From Bolinopsis microptera (lineage: Eukaryota > Ctenophora > Tentaculata > Lobata > Bolinopsidae), in contig NC_087077.1 in assembly GCF_026151205.1 (NCBI RefSeq), positions 19,527,975 through 19,591,974 on the forward strand: a stretch of 64,000 bases of DNA, written 5' to 3'. Both the position numbers and the translations under genes were made by a program. Position 1 is the stretch's first letter. Each line of letters starts with the position of its first letter. Shown here one piece after another: positions 1 through 20,776 of this stretch. The notes beneath the pieces are model-generated. The model saw only the letters and a program-made list of their open reading frames with translations. It did not search any database and was not told the origin of the DNA.

Positions 1-3000
1 TCCTTTCAGATGCTCATACCAACCTATAATTAGATTATTATTTAGCGTGCTCTCCTTTTTCAGATGCACATACCAACCTATAATTAGATTATTATTTAGC
101 GTGCTCTCCTTTCAGATGCTCATACCAACCTATAATTAGATTATTATTTAGCGTGCTCTCCTTTCAGATGCTCATACCAACCTATAATTAGATTATTATT
201 TAGCGAGCTCTCCTTTCAGATGCTCATACCAACCTATAATTAGATTATTATTTAGCGTGCTCTCCTTTCAGATGCTCATACCAACCTATAATTAGATTAT
301 TATTTAGCGAGCTCTCCTTTCAGATGCTCATACCAACCTATAATTAGATTATTATTTAGCGTGCTCTCCTTTCAGATGCTCATACCAACCTATAAATTAG
401 ATTATTATTTAGCGTGCTCTCCTTTCAGGTGCTCATACCAACCTATAATTAGATTATTATTTAGCGTGCTCTCCTTTCAGGTGCACATACCAACCTATAA
501 TTAGATTATTATTTAGCGTGCTCTCATTTCAGATGCACATACCAACCTATAATTAGATTATTATTTAGCGTGCTCTCCTTTCAGATGCACATACCAACCT
601 ATAATTAGATTATTATTTAGCGTGCTCCCCTTTTCAGATGCACATACCAACCTATAATTAGATTATTATTTAGCGTGCTCTCCTTTCAGATGCACATACC
701 AACCTATAATTAGATTATTATTTAGCGTGCTCTCATTTCAGGTGCACATACCAACCTATAATTAGATTATTATTTAGCGTGCTCCCCTTTCAGATGCACA
801 TACCAACCTATAATTAGATTATTATTTAGCGTGCTCCCCTTTCAGATGCTCATACCAACCTATAATTAGATTATTATTTAGCGAGCTCTCCTTTCAGATG
901 CTCATACCAACCTATAATTAGATTATTATTTAGCGTGCTCTCATTTCAGATGCACATACCAACCTATAATTAGATTATTATTTAGCGTGCTCTCCTTTCA
1001 GATGCTCATACCAACCTATAATTAGATTATTATTTAGCGTGCTCCCCTTTCAGATGCTCATACCAACCTATAATTAGATTATTATTTAGCGTGCTCTCCT
1101 TTCAGGTGCTCATACCAACCTATAATTAGATTATTATTTAGCGTGCTCTCCTTTCAGATGCTCATACCAACCTATAATTAGATTATTATTTAGCGTGCTC
1201 TCCTTTCAGATGCACATACCAACCTATAATTAGATTATTATTTAGCGTGCTCTCCTTTCAGATGCTCATACCAACCTATAAATTAGATTATTATTTAGCG
1301 TGCTCTCCTTTCAGATGCACATACCAACCTATAATTAGATTATTATTTAGCGTGCTCTCCTTTCAGATGCACATACCAACCTATAATTAGATTATTATTT
1401 AGCGTGCTCTCCTTTCAGATGCACATACCAACCTATAATTAGATTATTATTTAGCGTGCTCTCCTTTTAGTTGCTCATACCAACCTATAATTAGATTATT
1501 ATTTAGCGTGCTCCCCTTTTTCAGATGCTCATACCAACCTATAATTAGATTATTATTTAGCGTGCTCTCCTTTTAGTTGCACATTCCAACCTATAATTAG
1601 ATTATTATTTAGCGTGCTCTCCTTTTAGTTGCTCATACCAACCTATAATTAGATTATTATTTAGCGTGCTCCCCTTTTTCAGATGCGCATACCAACCTAT
1701 AATTAGATTATTATTTAGCGTGCTCTCCTTTTAGTTGCACATACCAACCTATAATTAGATTATTATTTAGCGTGCTCTCCTTTTCAGATGCACATACCAA
1801 CCTATAATTAGATTATTATTTAGCGTGCTCTCCTTTCAGATGCTCATACCAACCTATAATTAGATTATTATTTAGCGTGCTCCCCTTTTAGTTGCTCATA
1901 CCAACCTATAATTAGATTATTATTTAGCGTGCTCTCCTTTTCAGATGCACATACCAACCTATAATTAGATTATTATTTAGCGTGCTCTCCTTTTCAGATG
2001 CACATACCAACCTATAATTAGATTATTATTTAGCGTGCTCTCCTTTTAGTTGCACATACCAACCTATAATTAGATTATTATTTAGCGTGCTCTCCTTTTA
2101 GTTGCTCATACCAACCTATAATTAGATTATTATTTAGCGTGCTCTCCTTTTCAGATGCACATACCAACCTATAATTAGATTATTATTTAGCGTGCTCTCC
2201 TTTCAGATGCTCATACCAACCTATAATTAGATTATTATTTAGCGTGCTCCCCTTTCAGATGCACATACCAACCTATAATTAGATTATTATTTAGCGTGCT
2301 CTCCTTTCAGATGCTCATACCAACCTATAATTAGATTATTATTTAGCGTGCTCTCCTTTTAGTTGCACATACCAACCTATAATTAGATTATTATTTAGCG
2401 TGCTCTCCTTTTCAGATGCACATACCAACCTATAATTAGATTATTATTTAGCGTGCTCTCCTTTTAGTTGCTCATACCAACCTATAATTAGATTATTATT
2501 TAGCGTGCTCTCCTTTTCAGATGCACATACCAACCTATAATTAGATTATTATTTAGCGTGCTCTCCTTTCAGATGCTCATACCAACCTATAATTAGATTA
2601 TTATTTAGCGTGCTCCCCTTTCAGATGCACATACCAACCTATAATTAGATTATTATTTAGCGTGCTCTCCTTTCAGATGCTCATACCAACCTATAATTAG
2701 ATTATTATTTAGCGTGCTCTCCTTTCAGATGCACATACCAACCTATAATTAGATTATTATTTAGCGTGCTCTCCTTTTAGTTGCACATACCAACCTATAA
2801 TTAGATTATTATTTAGCGTGCTCTCCTTTTAGTTGCTCATACCAACCTATAATTAGATTATTATTTAGCGTGCTCTCCTTTCAGATGCTCATACCAACCT
2901 ATAATTAGATTATTATTTAGCGTGCTCTCCTTTCAGATGCACATACCAACCTATAATTAGATTATTATTTAGCGTGCTCCCCTTTTTCAGATGCTCATAC

Positions 3001-4045
3001 CAACCTATAATTAGATTATTATTTAGCGTGCTCTCCTTTTAGTTGCTCATACCAACCTATAATTAGATTATTATTTAGCGTGCTCTCCTTTCAGATGCAC
3101 ATACCAACCTATAATTAGATTATTATTTAGCGTGCTCTCCTTTTAGTTGCACATACCAACCTATAATTAGATTATTATTTAGCGTGCTCCCCTTTTTCAG
3201 ATGCACATACCAACCTATAATTAGATTATTATTTAGCGTGCTCTCCTTTTAGTTGCTCATACCAACCTATAATTAGATTATTATTTAGCGTGCTCTCCTT
3301 TCAGATGCACATACCAACCTATAATTAGATTATTATTTAGCGTGCTCTCCTTTTAGTTGCTCATACCAACCTATAATTAGATTATTATTTAGCGTGCTCC
3401 CCTTTTTCAGATGCACATACCAACCTATAATTAGATTATTATTTAGCGTGCTCTCCTTTTAGTTGCTCATACCAACCTATAATTAGATTATTATTTAGCG
3501 TGCTCTCCTTTCAGATGCACATACCAACCTATAATTAGATTATTATTTAGCGTGCTCTCCTTTTAGTTGCACATACCAACCTATAATTAGATTATTATTT
3601 AGCGTGCTCTCCTTTTAGTTGCTCATACCAACCTATAATTAGATTATTATTTAGCGTGCTCTCCTTTCAGATGCTCATACCAACCTATAATTAGATTATT
3701 ATTTAGCGTGCTCTCCTTTCAGATGCACATACCAACCTATAATTAGATTATTATTTAGCGTGCTCTCCTTTTAGTTGCACATACCAACCTATAATTAGAT
3801 TATTATTTAGCGTGCTCTCCTTTTAGTTGCTCATACCAACCTATAATTAGATTATTATTTAGCGTGCTCCCCTTTTTCAGATGCACATACCAACCTATAA
3901 TTAGATTATTATTTAGCGTGCTCCCCTTTTTCAGATGCACATACCAACCTATAATTAGATTATTATTTAGCGTGCTCTCCTTTTTCAGATGCACATACCA
4001 ACCTATAATTAGATTATTATTTAGCGTGCTCTCCTTTTTGTTTTA
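1..4045. repeat. 52-bp satellite array, about 77 copies
   Basis: A head-to-tail array of a 52-bp monomer starts at or before base 1 and ends near 4045 in unique sequence. The constant core reads ACCAACCTATAATTAG followed by ATTATTTAGCG. The variable part is a pyrimidine-rich stretch (CTCCTTTCAG, CCCCTTTTTCAG or CTCCTTTTAG) followed by ATGC or TTGC. Every monomer therefore carries a polypyrimidine tract plus CAG or TAG, which resembles a 3' splice site. Variants are interspersed rather than blocked, consistent with ongoing homogenisation. Short open frames inside it are products of the periodicity, not genes. Confidence 0.97.
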
Positions 4046-5060
4046 AGGTATGTAAAAGTTACAAGATACCAGAAACAGGATAGTTTTTGGATATAACTGA
4101 ATAAAATTTGTTTATTTAATGAATTTAGCTGTTAATTCTATCAAGCAATAATGAGCGTAATGTTTTAAAAGGAATTTGACTTTTTGGAAACGCATCTCTT
4201 CGCGACATTCCACTCATAATTCTCAAGAAATCATTTGTAGCTCAGTGTAAAAACGTTACAAATAGTTGACGTCAAATACTCCGAACATTGATCCGAATAA
4301 AACATTCCAACCTTAATGAACACCTTGTGACTGTCTAAAGACCAGGTGGTTTTGTGACGATAGGGGAATGATTTACGTTGCCATAAACTATTATAATTAA
4401 TCTAGTAAGAGTGCAAATAATAGGATGATCTGTCTTTAATTATCCGTGCTAATTACGTTTTGACATGTTTCTCGTCACACCGTATGAATAATATTTCCCT
4501 TGTCATTCCTGGCTCTCGTATAATAATGGGTTTAGCTGCCACTCTGTCAATCATCATTTCTATTTAGTGTGATTTCATTTTGTTTCGAATAAGAAAATAA
4601 GAGAGGGTGTCTTAATTTGTGAGCTGTTTAAGTCGGACATTAACCTTAGCTTAACCTATGGAGTCCGTACAACTTATGTGAGTAACATTATATAGATTTT
4701 GAACCTATCGTAATGAGAATTCTTGCTATTTTCACCATTAATTTTTGGAATGTCTCAATTGAATGACGATAATGGAGAAACGTTGCTTCACCAATTCATC
4801 ATGACGAAAACCTTTAAACATTTTCCCCAAATTAATGGCGAATGGTATAGATAATGGTATAGTCTATAGATAATGGTATAGATAATGGTATAGATAATGG
4901 TATAGATAAATAACTTATATTCCGGTCCAATTTTAAGTGAGTCAGACCAGCAAGCTTATAACTATTTACTTATTACTAATATTGCATAGCTAAAATATTA
5001 CATATCAGTAATAAATATTAGTAATAAACCTCACGGCCCAGGAATGTTGACGGAGACTGG
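4046..5060. other. Gene-free interval upstream of GPCR 1, with a short 14-bp repeat
   Basis: AT-rich sequence between the satellite and the first GPCR. A short tandem repeat based on GGTATAGATAAT lies at about 4841-4909. I see no exon, RNA gene or convincing core promoter here. If the GPCR has a 5' UTR exon it would lie in this interval, but nothing in the sequence marks it. Confidence 0.5.
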
Positions 5061-8000
5061 ATGACTGTAAATGGGAGTGTCACTGTCACCTCTCCGCAAG
5101 CAATCCTCACAGAGGACATCTTTCTCCACCACACCATCAACCCCTCCACCAAGCTCTTCCTAGCTCTCTACTACACGCTCATCCTCATCATGTGTTGGAC
5201 TGGCAACAGTTTCACCCTCTACGCTACTGTTAAACACAATGCTATTAAGCTGGACAAGTTGTCTGTGTGGATCATACAGAACCTCTGCGTGGCTGATATC
5301 CTTCATGGTTAGTACCTTATATAGGCATCACGTGTAGTGCACACTCCTTATATAGGCATCACGTGTTGTCTGTGTGGATCATACAGAACCTCTGCGTGGC
5401 TGATATCCTTCATGGTATGTTTTTAGTACAAATTGTTCACGATTGTCTGTGATAATTGTAGTCGCCATTTTCGTCAAGAATTGCGAAAAAGGCGGGAAAT
5501 TTACTAAATTGTTCCCAATCTTATTATTTATTATTATGTCCGCAATCGAACATGCCAATATTGTTTTAATATACCTTTAAGTTCTACACTACCAAGATAA
5601 GATAATCTATGAGGATATCAGTAGTCAATGACTAGACAGGGTTATTGAAACTTACAAAGAATAAAATGGCGTCTGGACTTGGGACCAGCTCATAGTACAT
5701 TTCATTAATGCCTTCTGAAAACCATTCTGCTAGCTCAAATTATTGTTTATTATTATTAAAACTAAATATGCATATGTAACAAACCTCTCCCCAGGCTGGA
5801 TCCACGTACTCCCCGTAGTAATAGCCCTCTTCTTCAAATACGACCTGGAGCCCATCTGTAAACCGCTCCTCACAATAAAGTACGTCTTTATAGACGCTAA
5901 CTCCTTCTTGATTAACGCACTAGTGTTCAACAAGTTGTACCGGTGCAGGTAAACGAACGACTTATTATACATACCACATTTAAATCGTAATCATTTATTT
6001 TATTGAGCAATATACCACGCTACAATCAATATTATTCGTAACTAATTATATCCGAGGGATCACATTTGAATCGTAATCGATAGTTTGATCCAGTAATTTA
6101 CTACGTTACAATTAGATATGCTAGTCGTAACTAATTTCATCCAAGATACCATACATACCATTCAATTACTTTAAACTGACATATAGGTAAAGTCCTCGTC
6201 ACTTGTTTGGTATAATATAGGTAAAGTTCTCGTCACTTGTTTGGTATAATATAGGTAAAGTTCTCGTCACTTCATTAAACCAGTAGCGGTCGCCGTTCCG
6301 CAAGTGCTGTGGGTAATTTACCTATATTATATCTACTCAGGTTCCCCTTCCGGCCAGCTTCTACTGCTAATACCAGGGTCGGGTTAGTGTACACTCCTTA
6401 TATAGGCATCACGTGTAGTGTACACTCCTTATATAGGCATCACGTGTAGTGTACACTCCTTATATAGGCATCACGTGTAGTGTACACTCCTTATATAGGC
6501 ATCACGTGTAGTGTACACTCCTTATATAGGCATCACGTGTAGTGTACACTCCTTATATAGGCATCACGTGTAGTGTACACTCCTTATATAGGCATCACGT
6601 GTAGTGTACACTCCTTATATAGGCATCACGTGTAGTGTACACTCCTTATATAGGCATCACGTTTACCTATATTATATCTACTCAGGTTCCCCTTCCGGCC
6701 AGCTTCTACTGCTAATACTCGGGTCGGGTTGACGGTGTGTGCGGGACTGAGTGGCTGCTTGTACGCTGTCATCACTATCATCAAAGTTATTCATACCAGA
6801 CATGCTAGGTAAGCTTTCGTTTCTTTTTTAAATTCTTTCCTTTATTGAATTTTTCTTAAATTTTGTTTTCCTTGTACCATGTGTTATACTTTTCTTTTTA
6901 CCACTCATCCGTTAATGTTCTTTAATATTGTGGTAATTTATTGCATCTGGTAAAGAACACAGTTCTTTTTATGCATAATATTGCAATTCTAATTTCATAG
7001 CAATTTTATATAATTTATTGCACAATCACGACAGTTTATTAGATTAATGTTCTCCCCGAAGTAATTTGATTCTAGATTTTTAAGGCATTTTAGATCTTCG
7101 TTTGTTTAGTACTTATTAAACTAACCAACTTAATTTCATTGTAGCTAATAATAGAATGATGTAATCTTACGAAGCATACACTACATTTGCGTGTTTCACT
7201 GTCTAACCATAATCTCCCCGCAGGTTTCAAGAGAACTTCTTTGGTTGTGAGGCGGACGACCCAATGCCAGCCCGGTACAACAAGCTGGATCTGGTGATGA
7301 CGTGCATTGTTCTGGTTATACCCGTTACTACTCTTGTTATTGCTAATACTGCCCTTCTTATTATAGCACTGGGCAAAGGTGGGTTTCTTTCCGTTCATAG
7401 ATGTAGTGAAAATTATTTTTGACACATTTAATTAATATATTATGTATATACATATTATTAGGCTTTGGTTGACAAATTCAAAATTAAACTGAATCAATCA
7501 AAAATACGCGAAATTAAAGGCAATAAACTATCCTAACATTAAAAATGTTTTGAAACTTCAGTATGAGAGGGCCAATTATTTAAATGAAGCATTCAAACTA
7601 ATGTCCCAAATATTTGTATGATGATGATCTAGACAACCTTTTTGTTGTCTAGACAACAAAGTATCATTTCCAAACAAATGATCTGTCTGATCAAATGATC
7701 CTTTAGTTCGATGGCCAATTTTCCGAGAAAAATAAATTGAACAACTTTTCAATCGATCAAACAATGATATGAGTATTGCTGAAAGCACAGTGTAAGGCCT
7801 ACATTTAATGAGCGACGAAGATGAACAAATCGATCTTTAAAATACACTGCGATGAAATTTCATTGCGTTTAAATCGCATCGTTTTGACCGATTTGAAAAG
7901 TTCTAGTTCTGATTTAGGAGAACATATTTTGGAACAACGTAAAACAATTTGAACAATTAGAATCATGAGAGCATTAATTGTTCGACTGAAGAACAGTGTA

Positions 8001-8742
8001 AAATGCTGTAATTCATGTAATTAGTGTATTAATTATGTAATTAGTACTGTAATTATACGTTCAGTTAACCACAACCATCCCAGGTATGAACCTACCAGAA
8101 ACCCGAGAGCGAACCTCCAGCTTAACCGACCGCCGCAAATCAATCCTAAACGCCCAGATAAACAAACGCAGCTTTATCATTATTGGAGCTACCACCATAT
8201 TCTACACAGTAGCCCAACTCCCTTATCTCTACTTCTGTTTCGAGATGTACGGGATCACTAATACTCTGAGTGGACTGACCCTGGTCAGATTCACACGGTT
8301 CTCCTTTGTAATAATGCAGAGCTCCTGTTTTGTAAACCCTATAATATACTTCACGACTAACAGAGGGTTCAGAAGGTTCATGATAGAGTGCGTGTACAGG
8401 TGCATCGGTAAACACAGTGAGATTGAACGTAGAAGTTCAATAGCGGCTCTCTCCCGGAAAGAAACTAGAATGATGAACTCGGTATCTGAGAAATCAACTC
8501 GTTTCAGTACGGTAGCTCCGCGGTTGGAGAGTAAAACAAGCAGTGTTATTTTTAACGTCAGAGCGTATTACGGATGCTACAATGTTAATGTGCCCAAATG
8601 TAAGGGAATTAGTCTTTCAGCAAGAGGCTGCTGTCTCTCAGAACATAAACTAAATGGGAATGATGTAGATGGTATTAAAGATGATATGAATGGAAACAAT
8701 GGTAATCTTCTTGAAACAGAGATGAAAGAAGAGTTTACGTAG
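5061..8742 (+). CDS. Class A (rhodopsin-like) GPCR 1, five exons
   Basis: Seven-transmembrane receptor, presumably in the plasma membrane; ligand unknown. The exons I infer are 5061-5307, 5795-5948, 6686-6808, 7224-7378 and 8084-8742. All junctions are GT-AG and in phase, giving about 445 aa. Exon 1 holds TM1 with the GN motif (CWTGNSF) and the start of TM2 (NLCVADIL, with the conserved Asp). Exon 2 carries TM2-TM3, exon 3 TM4, exon 4 TM5 after an acidic loop with a Cys. Exon 5 carries TM6, TM7 with NPIIYF (NPxxY class), helix 8 and a long Ser/Arg-rich cytoplasmic tail. The usual D/E-R-Y at the end of TM3 is replaced by FNKLYRCR. The CWxP of TM6 is also absent (AQLPY instead). Exon-edge duplications sit in introns 1 and 2. 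The start is the first ATG in frame with TM1. The family is clear; the ligand class cannot be inferred. Confidence 0.88.
5260..5414 (+). repeat. Duplicated 3' end and donor of GPCR 1 exon 1
   Basis: The last ~45 bp of exon 1, ending CTTCATG|GT, recur just downstream and end at 5414. Two short units of the CTTATATAGGCATCACGTG satellite lie between the copies. Copy 1 has donor GTTAGT at 5308 and copy 2 has donor GTATGT at 5415. The second donor is closer to consensus. Splicing from the second donor would read through intervening satellite sequence, so the first is the more likely coding junction. Confidence 0.85.
6186..6290 (+). repeat. About 33-bp tandem repeat, 3 copies, in GPCR 1 intron 2
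   Basis: Three copies of a unit containing ATAGGTAAAGTTCTCGTCAC lie upstream of the duplicated exon 3 edge. Each unit contains AGGTAAAG, a good match to a splice donor. No coding potential. Confidence 0.75.
6322..6720 (+). repeat. Duplicated acceptor and 5' end of GPCR 1 exon 3, flanking a 31-bp satellite (about 9 copies)
   Basis: The segment TTTACCTATATTATATCTAC plus the CTCAG acceptor and about 45 bp of exon 3 occurs twice, at about 6317-6387 and 6662-6720. A 31-bp satellite of about 9 units (TGTACACTCCTTATATAGGC core) fills 6387-6662. The same satellite occurs as two units at the exon 1 edge 1 kb upstream. The downstream copy continues into the intact exon (TM4). The upstream copy runs into satellite and then a stop, so it is a decoy. 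Confidence 0.88.
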
Positions 8743-8971
8743 ATTCAAGTTTCAAACTCGGCCTATTTTTTGTCTTTTTTAATTGTTTAGTAATTTAATC
8801 TTTTGTTTTTTATAGTTCAATTTAGCCGTTGAAACATTTTGTATTCATGACTACCAATATTCAATCGCTACCATTACCAAATGGGGTCAACTGGTAATTT
8901 TGATCGATCCTATTTTGCTAAATACAGCAATTGAAATGTTTTTAAAACGGATAAAAGTGTATTGACATTTT

Positions 8972-9023
<52 letters not shown>

Positions 9024-9039
9024 AAGTGGAATAACTTAC
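8743..9039. other. Gap between GPCR 1 and the last visible nardilysin exon, with a 6-bp microsatellite
   Basis: The two genes converge here. The only structure I see is a GTGAAA repeat at about 8976-9028, directly beside the donor of the nardilysin exon at 9040. No further nardilysin exon is recognisable. Confidence 0.6.
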
Positions 9040-17455
<8,416 letters not shown>

Positions 17456-18452
17456 CTTTCAAGGCTGTGAAGGAGACGGGGTATCTAAACAATGAACTTG
17501 TAAAACGATGTGAAAAGCTATTGGTAAACAATATCATTCTTAGATTTTAAATAATTAGAAACCTAGACACATCATAAAATAGTCAGACATATTTATTATT
17601 TATACTTTAGTATAAGATTGGGATGAAATAAGTATCTTTGACTTTACCTTTTAAGTTATTCTATCAGAGTTCAGTTGAGATGTTAGTAGTCAGTATTATA
17701 TAAGATTACCATTTACCTGCTTCAAAAATTAGTCGTGTTCAAATGTTTAATTATATTCATTCAACATTGCCAGGATAATAATGATTGAATCTAATTTGAT
17801 TCTTTAAGTTTTCAAAAAACGGTGATAAAATAATAAAGACTTAATACAATTTAATTGGCAGTTATTATTTAGTGATATAATATTTAGAGTAGCTGTCAAA
17901 GCACTTTCACAGCTTTTTGACTTGAATTCCATTCTGATATAATTTACGATCTCAAATAACCGGGAGATCAAAGGGTGTTTATAAGAATAAAACTCTGTGT
18001 AACTGTTTAAATTACTGAATATTTACAAAATATTTATTTCAAGCCGAATTTTTTGCTTCAAATTCTGATATAATTTACTAGATTAATTAAGTTTAAAACT
18101 CTGAAGTTGCAAATTTCCTCATAAAGTTGTATCCTGAAAAAAAAAACCTGTTTCTTACAGGATGTACTCTGTGACACACTAGTTGCCTTATACTCTTATA
18201 ATATAAACATCAGCTATGCTGTCTACACGGTTATTTACACGATTTTGTATCCATTTAAAACACTTTTGCAACAAAATATCTGTTCTAAGTTCAGGCATCA
18301 CTCTGACTTATTCAACTATTAAAACATGTCAAATAGAGTGTTCAGCAATTTATATTATAACCTGAAACACAAGTTAATATCGCACACATATCATAATGCC
18401 AATAAATAGAACATGGTAGAACGTATTGTTGCTATTGAATATTCACATGATT
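17456..18452. other. Intergenic interval between nardilysin exon 1 and BBIP1
   Basis: AT-rich sequence with no open frame of interest, RNA gene or repeat array that I can see. The nardilysin promoter should lie here, since its ATG is at 17455 on the minus strand, but I cannot identify its elements. Confidence 0.5.
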
Positions 18453-18668
18453 TTAATATGAATTGCTGCTTTCAGTTTCAATTTGCATCTGTTGTTTGAC
18501 AGCTTGTTGAGCATCTTTCTGAATCTCTTCCATCCTCTCCAAGGTGATACTCTTAAGTGGCATTATTCTCGGTTTACACAGCACCATATGACTTGTTTCC
18601 TCAAAATAGAGTACCCCTTTCTTTGGTAGCACTTCAGGCAAAACAACTGAACTTTCTTTGTCTGACAT
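18453..18668 (-). CDS. BBIP1: BBSome-interacting protein 1 (BBIP1/BBS18), 71 aa
   Basis: Small subunit of the BBSome, the complex that moves membrane cargo at cilia. In vertebrates it is also linked to tubulin acetylation. The open frame starts at ATG 18668. The core reads EVLPKKGVLYFEE, then HMVLCKPRIMPLKSITLERM, then a Gln-rich helix. From knowledge of the family, the EVLPKQG, MVLCKP and LPLKSLTLEKLE blocks are its hallmark and align without gaps. Length is close to the family norm (about 70-90 aa). It is intronless as read here. It lies upstream of, and on the same strand as, the nardilysin-like gene, but about 1 kb apart, so no operon is implied. It indicates a ciliated animal. Confidence 0.87.
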   Translation of the reverse strand: MSDKESSVVLPEVLPKKGVLYFEETSHMVLCKPRIMPLKSITLERMEEIQKDAQQAVKQQMQIETESSNSY

Positions 18669-20090
18669 ATTTCTTGAGTAAAGGGAAATAATTAGTTACT
18701 TCATAGTACGCGTTGTTAAAGTCGACTTTTATTGAATGAAGCTAACTCCAGACATAAATAATACTACTTCTATTAACAAAGGGACTTGGAGTATAAACCG
18801 ACCAATTTTGCATAATTGTCTATCCAACCAAGAATTCAGGAGGCAAGGGTGGGTGCGTAAACTTTATGGTCTGCACTCTCAGATCCTGTATCACCCTGGA
18901 TTCATTTCGACGTACTTTTGGTAAAAGTATACATATACTTTCTGGTCACTCTCTTGCTACTCCAAGTCCCCTAAGATATATGGTCTAAAGTTTGCACTAG
19001 TTATATTTATAAAATATGTTTTTGTCTGCTTTAACTGATACTAAATAAAATTGTTTTTTTCTTGAATTGTTGTTTTCTTGTTTTTTTCTTGACTTGACCA
19101 CACCGTCACTCTCATTAGCGCAGTTGGTGAAAAGACCCAGGCAATGTTAATTTTTATTAGCCCTGCTTGACTGCTGAGAGTGACAATGGGTCTGACATTA
19201 TAGTATAGTCAAAAATCTGATAATATTGCTACACTCCAGTTACATTTAATTTGTAAGTTTATTTATTTTACAGCTGCTCGCAATACATTATAATTATACT
19301 TTTAGATATCACATGTTCAGTTAATAAACAAGAAATGCGGCCGCTTTTCTTTTGTGGATGGCCGCTCAATTTCCCGATCAGTGATTCAATATTATATACA
19401 ATCTGGGGACGGCCCAGTCTTTACTGTTTATATAAACATGCAAATATGGCGAAGTGACATGCCGACTGCCGAGCGCCGCCCAGTTAATATAATTCTATAT
19501 TGAATTTGAAAATCGTGTATACTTCTATTTAACCATATGTTTATTGTTTATGCAACCTGACACGGATCTGTGCAAAATAGTAATACTAACTCAAAATAAT
19601 AATAATATGCTATCAATTAGTGCCTAGTGGGATACGTACATGATGAAATTAATAATGTACTTGGTTGGTTCAGCGCTGTGCGCCAACAATTATATAATTC
19701 AGATTGTCACGCAAAATAACTTTGCGCAGGTAGTCACGTGGGCGATAACAGTGCTCGCAGGCACGTACGGTCGCACACTCGCAGGCACGGTCGCAAAGCT
19801 ACCATATTTTTAAAAAACCTCGATCGCTAACCCTTGTCCTTGACTCTTTTGTGCCTTCGGCACTTTGAGTCATGGATCGGGAAAAAATTATAGGAAATAG
19901 GTCCAAAACCAATACAAGCATGATACCAGACCAAGATCAACATTAAGAAAAACAAAACATCGAAAGCTGCAGCATAAATTATACTCAGATCAGTAAAATA
20001 ACATCACAGATGAGTCTCCATATTATATTATCTAAGTCACAATTTATCTAAGTTTTGTAATGACCTCCTCGTAGTACCAGCAATGAAAAT
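18669..20090. other. Gene-free interval
   Basis: No gene recognised. A short hairpin GTGCCTTCGGCAC lies near 19851-19863, and a GC-richer patch at 19730-19800. Nothing else stands out. Confidence 0.45.
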
Positions 20091-20093
20091 ACA

Positions 20094-20310
20094 GCAACAG
20101 TTGTAATGATTTTAGACCTGAGTGCTGCATTCGACACAGTTGATCATAGCAAGCTAATTAACATATTGAAGTGTGAGATTGGGATTGAGGGAACAGCCTT
20201 AAAATGGTTTACCAGCTTCATCCGTGGTCATTGTCAAAAAGTCAAGATTCGATCGGTGACCTAGAATTTGAAGAAACTGTTTCGGTATAACCAGCAGCTG
20301 GCTTGGGGTC
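20094..20310 (+). pseudogene. LINE reverse-transcriptase fragment
   Basis: Reads MILDLSAAFDTVDHSKL followed by LKWFTSFIRGHCQKVKI, the conserved RT blocks around the first catalytic Asp of CR1/Jockey-like non-LTR elements. Frame breaks follow before the expected GVPQGS block. It is an isolated fragment abutting the endonuclease fragment of the next LINE, in the same orientation but out of order (RT upstream of EN), so it comes from a different insertion. Confidence 0.75.
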
Positions 20311-20776
20311 ATGTCTAGGTGTGGTCTGGTTTTTCTATCTCTCCTTAATATTTCCCTGATAGTAATTTGTAATTGTTCCTTACTGAACCCTGGACCAAAT
20401 TTATCCGTTGTTTACAACAATGTCCATGGTTTCCTAAATACACGCGATTTAGCATCAGGAACACCACCACTAAATATGACCAAGATACATGAATTCCATG
20501 GTTATATCTACAAACATAAGCCTCACATCATTATTCTAAACGAGACATGGCTGAAAAATTCCATTCTCAGTAATGAGGTGCTCCCTGACAAATACAAAGT
20601 ATTTAGGCTTGACCGATCCTTAAGATCGCATCCAGTGGATGCAACCCAGCCCAAGAAATTCAGAAAAAACGGTGGTGGTGTTCTGATTGCCCATAGAACA
20701 GACATTGATATCTCGAGTCTAAAGCTCTCTAAAGTTAGTGTTCAAGCTGAATTATTATCCATCATAATTAAGACTC
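20311..20776 (+). pseudogene. LINE endonuclease domain, 5' part (interrupted by the 20777-24972 insertion)
   Basis: Apurinic-like endonuclease domain of a non-LTR retrotransposon. VVYNNVHGFL and HKPHIIILNETWL supply the N and E blocks of the EN fold, and NGGGVLIAHRTDI follows. The frame stops at the inserted element and resumes at 24985 with QCGRNFCISTFYRVG. The two halves join exactly through the 12-bp duplication TAATTAAGACTC, so this was one ORF before the insertion. Confidence 0.8.

Noticed and set aside
1-4045. CRISPR-like regularity
   Set aside because: Monomers abut with no unique spacers, and the context is eukaryotic. It is a satellite.
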